Source: DASRTE01 sp035316885 (GTDB lineage Bacteria; Actinomycetota; Actinomycetes; Jiangellales; Jiangellaceae). Taken from it: DNA of 7,767 bases. Of this stretch, positions 5,184-7,767 are shown piece after piece (within the stretch, counting starts at the first letter, position 1; every line of letters begins with the position of its first letter). The stretch covers positions 1 through 7,767 of the forward strand of contig DATHII010000138.1 of the NCBI GenBank assembly GCA_035316885.1, given 5' to 3'. The translations under genes and the position numbers were made by a program. A model generated the notes under the pieces. That model saw nothing but the letters and a program-made list of their open reading frames with translations, searched no databases and had not been told where the DNA came from.

Positions 5184-6710
5184 ATGTCCCACGACACGAC
5201 GGCTGTCGACGCCGCTGCGCCGGAGCCGAATCCGACCGAGAACGACCACGGGCACCGACATCTGGGCATAGCCCTGGCCATCATCACCGCAGCGCAGTTG
5301 ATGATCGTGCTCGACGCCTCGGTCGTCAACATCGCATTACCGTCGATCCAGGCCGACCTTGGCTTCTCCGACGCCAACCTGTCCTGGGTGGTCAACGCCT
5401 ACGTCCTGGCCTTCGGCGGTCTTCTGTTGCTCGGCGGTCGCCTGGGCGACCTGCTCGGCCGGCGGCGGATCTTCATGGTTGGCATCGCACTGTTCACCCT
5501 CGCGTCCTTCCTCGGCGGCATCGCCCAGGGCGAGGCGACGCTGCTGATCGCCCGGGCTCTGCAAGGCGTCGGCGCCGCGATCGCCTCCCCCACCGCGCTT
5601 GCGCTGATCACCACGACGTTCCCGGCCGGGCCGCCCCGCAACCGGGCCATGGCGGTCTACGCGGCCATGTCCGGAATGGGCGCCGCGATCGGCCTGATCG
5701 TGGGTGGTTCGCTCACCGAGGTGTCCTGGCGGTGGACGCTGTTCATCAACATCCCGATCGGCATCCTCCTGCTGGTGCTCGTCCCGCGCTTCCTCGGCGA
5801 ATCGCCGCGGCAGCACGGTGAGTTCGACGTCCTCGGGGCCGTCCTCGGCACTGCAGGGCTGGTTTCCCTGGTCTACGGCCTCACCCACGCGGCTTCGCAC
5901 GAGTGGACGTCGCCGACGACGATCTTCACGCTGGCTGTCGGCGTGGCGTTGCTGTTGCTCTTCATCGCCGTGGAGTCCCGGATCGAGCACCCGCTGTTGC
6001 CGATGCGGATCCTTGCCGACCGCACCCGTGCGGTCAGCTTCGTGTCCATGCTCATCATGGGTGCGGCGATCTTCTCGATGTTCTTCTTCATCAGCCTCTT
6101 CGTCCAGCAGGTGCTCGGCTACAGCCCGCTCAAGGCCGGCGTCGCGTTCCTGCCGTTCACCGCGGGCATCATCGTGTCCGCGCAGACGGCGTCGGCGCTG
6201 GCTTCGCGGGTCGACCCGCGATGGATCGCCGGGGCGGGTGCGCTCATCAGCGCGGTCGGGATGTGGGGTTACACCCTGCTCGACGTCAACTCCACCTACG
6301 TCGCCGACCTGTTGCCATGGATCCTCGTCCAGTCGGTCGGGATGGGTCTGGTCTTCGTGCCGCTCACGCTCACTGCGGTGAGCCGGGTCGCTCGCGAGGA
6401 CGCCGGCGTCGGCTCTGCGGTGCTCAACACCATGCAGCAGGTCGGAGGCGCACTGGGGCTGGCCACGCTCGGCACGGTGGCGGTCCAGGCTGCAGAGAGC
6501 AGGGCCGAGGAGCTCGGTCAGCTCGCGGCGACCGGTGGGGTCGATCCGCAACTGATCGGCGCGGCGGCTCAGACGTATGGCGCGACGCAGGCCTTCTGGG
6601 TCGCGGCCGTGATGATCCTCGCCGCGGCGGTGATCGTGCTGTTCGGGCTGAACATCAAGCACGAGGTGCTCTCAGCCGACGGGGCGGTGCCCGAGGCGGT
6701 GCCCGCCTGA
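5184..6710 (+). CDS. DHA2-family (EmrB/QacA type) MFS drug:H+ antiporter
   Basis: A 508-residue inner-membrane exporter with about 14 predicted transmembrane segments, exchanging protons for drugs or other amphipathic compounds. Residues 1-27 are a hydrophilic cytosolic tail. TM1 carries the DHA2 motif LDASVVNIALPSIQADLG (43-60), with Asp44 as the conserved membrane-embedded acid. Motif A is GGRLGDLLGRRR (84-95), and the TM5 antiporter motif C is GMGAAIGLIVGG (164-175). The SWRWTLFINIPIG block (181-193), typical of the family, follows. The length matches the family. The ATG at 5184 is preferred, with AAAGAGAG 5 nt upstream; GTG 5181 is an alternative, and a TTG at 5166 overlaps the TetR stop but precedes the ribosome site. 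It lies 14 bp after tetR and 19 bp before the hydrolase, so it is in one operon. The C-terminus carries a short AVPEAVPA repeat. Substrate unknown. Confidence 0.95.
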   Translation: MSHDTTAVDAAAPEPNPTENDHGHRHLGIALAIITAAQLMIVLDASVVNIALPSIQADLGFSDANLSWVVNAYVLAFGGLLLLGGRLGDLLGRRRIFMVGIALFTLASFLGGIAQGEATLLIARALQGVGAAIASPTALALITTTFPAGPPRNRAMAVYAAMSGMGAAIGLIVGGSLTEVSWRWTLFINIPIGILLLVLVPRFLGESPRQHGEFDVLGAVLGTAGLVSLVYGLTHAASHEWTSPTTIFTLAVGVALLLLFIAVESRIEHPLLPMRILADRTRAVSFVSMLIMGAAIFSMFFFISLFVQQVLGYSPLKAGVAFLPFTAGIIVSAQTASALASRVDPRWIAGAGALISAVGMWGYTLLDVNSTYVADLLPWILVQSVGMGLVFVPLTLTAVSRVAREDAGVGSAVLNTMQQVGGALGLATLGTVAVQAAESRAEELGQLAATGGVDPQLIGAAAQTYGATQAFWVAAVMILAAAVIVLFGLNIKHEVLSADGAVPEAVPA

Positions 6711-6729
6711 CGTTGCCCGTCGCGGCACA

Positions 6730-7437
6730 GTGACGCTCGCCCTCGTCCACAGCCCTCTCGTCGGCCCAGCCACCTGGCAGGCCGTGGCGGAGGTGCTGCG
6801 GGACGAGGGCGAGTTCGTGGTCGTACCCGACCTCACCCGTAGTGTCGCGGCGGGCCCGCCAGTGTTGCCAGCGGTCCAGCAGGCCGCTGCCGACGCGGTC
6901 GACGCGTCGAGACCCGATGGCTCTGTGGCGCTGGTCGGGCACAGCGGTGCAGGGCCGCTGTTGCCGGGCATAGCGGACCGGACGGTGGCACCGGTGCGCG
7001 CGCTGATCTACGTCGACTCGCTGCTCCCACAGGCGGGTGTGAGCTGGTTCGACCGCGCGCCGCACGATCTGGCCGACCACATGCACGGGCTGGCCCGCGA
7101 CGGTCTACTCCCACCGTGGAACGAGTGGTTCGAGGCTGGTGCCGTCGAGGAGTTGCTTCCCGATCCACTCGTGCGCCGCCGGTTCGTCGCCGAGCTTCCC
7201 CGCCTACCGCTCGTCTACTTCGACGAGGCAATGCCACCGGCGTCGTGGGACGGACCGAGTGGATACATCCTGCTCAGCGAGGCATACCAGCGCGACGCGG
7301 CGCAGGCCCGCCGTCAAGATTGGCCGGTACTCGAACGGCGTGGTCACCACCTGTCGATGCTGACCGATCCCGCGAACATCGCGTCGGCGATCCACGAGCT
7401 GATCCGCCTCCTCTCCGAGATGAGTGAGTCCGACTGA
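6730..7437 (+). CDS. Alpha/beta hydrolase
   Basis: A 235-residue cytoplasmic hydrolase of the alpha/beta fold. Strand 3 and the oxyanion region are ALVHSPLVGPATW (4-16). The nucleophile elbow is LVGHSGAG (68-75, G-x-S-x-G) with Ser72. The late-strand segment GYILLSEAY (178-186) puts Glu184 at the expected acid position, and GHH (205-207) in ERRGHHLSMLTDP supplies the catalytic histidine (206 or 207). The triad therefore looks complete, though the acid assignment is tentative. There is no signal peptide or lipobox. The start is a GTG at 6730 and no good Shine-Dalgarno is visible, so translation may depend on coupling to the pump gene, which ends 19 bp upstream. It is the last gene of the TetR cassette. 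It may hydrolyse an ester, lactone or amide compound related to what the pump exports; this is inference from context. Esterase, lactonase or epoxide hydrolase activities cannot be separated. Confidence 0.9.
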   Translation: MTLALVHSPLVGPATWQAVAEVLRDEGEFVVVPDLTRSVAAGPPVLPAVQQAAADAVDASRPDGSVALVGHSGAGPLLPGIADRTVAPVRALIYVDSLLPQAGVSWFDRAPHDLADHMHGLARDGLLPPWNEWFEAGAVEELLPDPLVRRRFVAELPRLPLVYFDEAMPPASWDGPSGYILLSEAYQRDAAQARRQDWPVLERRGHHLSMLTDPANIASAIHELIRLLSEMSESD

Positions 7438-7471
7438 GACAAGGGTGCCCCTCAACAGGTGATCGACACCC

Positions 7472-7500
7472 GTTGGTGCGGGCGAATTCAGCAGACCAAC
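7472..7500. terminator. Weak inverted repeat downstream of the hydrolase
   Basis: GTTGGT (7472-7477) and ACCAAC (7495-7500) are perfect arms with a 17-nt loop in the 138-bp gap between two convergent genes. No T-run follows, so an intrinsic terminator is doubtful. The adjoining stretch to about 7578 is visibly AT-richer than the surrounding genes and holds no ORF or RNA gene that I recognise. Confidence 0.2.
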
Positions 7501-7575
7501 CCATTACAGAAGTTCAGCCAATGAGGCGACCACGAAGGCCAATCCTGAAGATGATATATGCCTGTTGGATTCTCT

Positions 7576-7767
7576 CTATGGCGCCGGCTTGTTGAGTTGG
7601 TCGTATCGGGGTCGGGTGTTGCGTCGGGCGATTTGGTCGGGGTCGATCCAGGGTGGGGGTGTGAGTTCGGGGTGTCGGTCGGCGGCCATTCGCACGTGCC
7701 AGCCGTGGTGGTGGATGACGCGGTGGTGGGCTGCGCAGAGCAGGACCAGGTTGTCCAGGTCGGTGGG
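7576..7767 (-). CDS. DUF222-type HNH endonuclease, C-terminal fragment (runs off right edge)
   Basis: The minus-strand frame is open from the right edge to a TAG at 7578-7576, giving the last 63 residues. They contain the zinc/metal HNH signature end: TDLDNLVLLCAAHHRVIHHH, with Asn in the DxxN position, a Cys, the HH pair and a following His, then GWHVRMAADRHPELTPPPW and a basic tail ending NKPAP. This pattern is typical of the multicopy actinobacterial DUF222/HNH proteins related to the mycobacterial 13E12 repeat family. Most of the protein, including the N-terminal DUF222 region, lies outside the window. Its codons are unusual here: Arg is mostly CGA, Gln is CAA and wobble C dominates, so the plus strand looks G/T-rich. 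That differs from the CGG/CGC and CAG preference of neighbours and suggests a separate origin. It converges on the hydrolase across 138 bp. Confidence 0.85.
   Translation of the reverse strand, partial: PTDLDNLVLLCAAHHRVIHHHGWHVRMAADRHPELTPPPWIDPDQIARRNTRPRYDQLNKPAP

Noticed and set aside
5337..6662. 441-codon open frame on the minus strand opposite the DHA2 pump
   Set aside because: The translation is rich in Arg, Asp, Glu, His and Gln with no recognisable domain; it mirrors the codon pattern of the clearly real pump gene on the other strand.
7438..7575. Possible tRNA or small RNA gene in the gap after the hydrolase
   Set aside because: No cloverleaf, T-loop motif or convincing promoter-terminator pair was found; only a weak 6-bp inverted repeat.

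Overview
The window is high-GC bacterial DNA with actinobacterial features. Codon third positions are G/C-rich. Some genes start with GTG or TTG, and two have TAnnnT boxes exactly 7 nt before their start codons, as expected for leaderless mRNAs. The gene families are a DinB/DUF664 protein, a YdeI/OmdA protein, an AraC-VOC pair and a DUF222-type HNH endonuclease. A Nocardioides- or Kribbella-like soil actinomycete would fit, but the genus is inference only.

Layout. (1) Positions 1-2425 hold four minus-strand genes, read in the order DinB-like protein (2425-1835), stand-alone AraC-type regulator (1751-1302), VOC/glyoxalase-like protein (1296-886) and an MFS transporter (812 to beyond the left edge). 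AraC and VOC are very tightly linked and may overlap by GTGA. Two stem-loops lie between VOC and MFS. (2) A 74-bp divergent spacer separates DinB from a plus-strand RibD-C/dihydrofolate-reductase-like gene (2500-3096). That gene converges, 13 bp away, on a minus-strand MmcQ/YjbR-like gene (3517-3110). Upstream of MmcQ, on the same strand, is a YdeI/OmdA-like gene (4185-3586). (3) A 354-bp regulatory spacer (4186-4539) contains a perfect 21-bp palindrome just before a plus-strand cassette: TetR regulator (4540-5169), 14-TM DHA2 drug/proton antiporter (5184-6710) and alpha/beta hydrolase (6730-7437). (4) After a relatively AT-richer 138-bp spacer, the C-terminal end of an HNH endonuclease runs in from the right edge on the minus strand (7767-7576).

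How the genes may work together. The best-supported unit is the TetR-pump-hydrolase cassette. The repressor is expected to bind the palindrome overlapping its own start region and release it when a small molecule binds, inducing both an exporter and an enzyme that could hydrolyse the same or a related compound. The left-hand run may be a second chemical-defence unit (AraC-controlled VOC protein, possible thiol-transferase of the DinB fold, MFS exporter). The central genes are small, patchily distributed families of poorly known function. No RNA genes, CRISPR arrays or complete mobile elements were seen. None of the families is new; the novelty, if any, lies in the pairings and the regulatory architecture.
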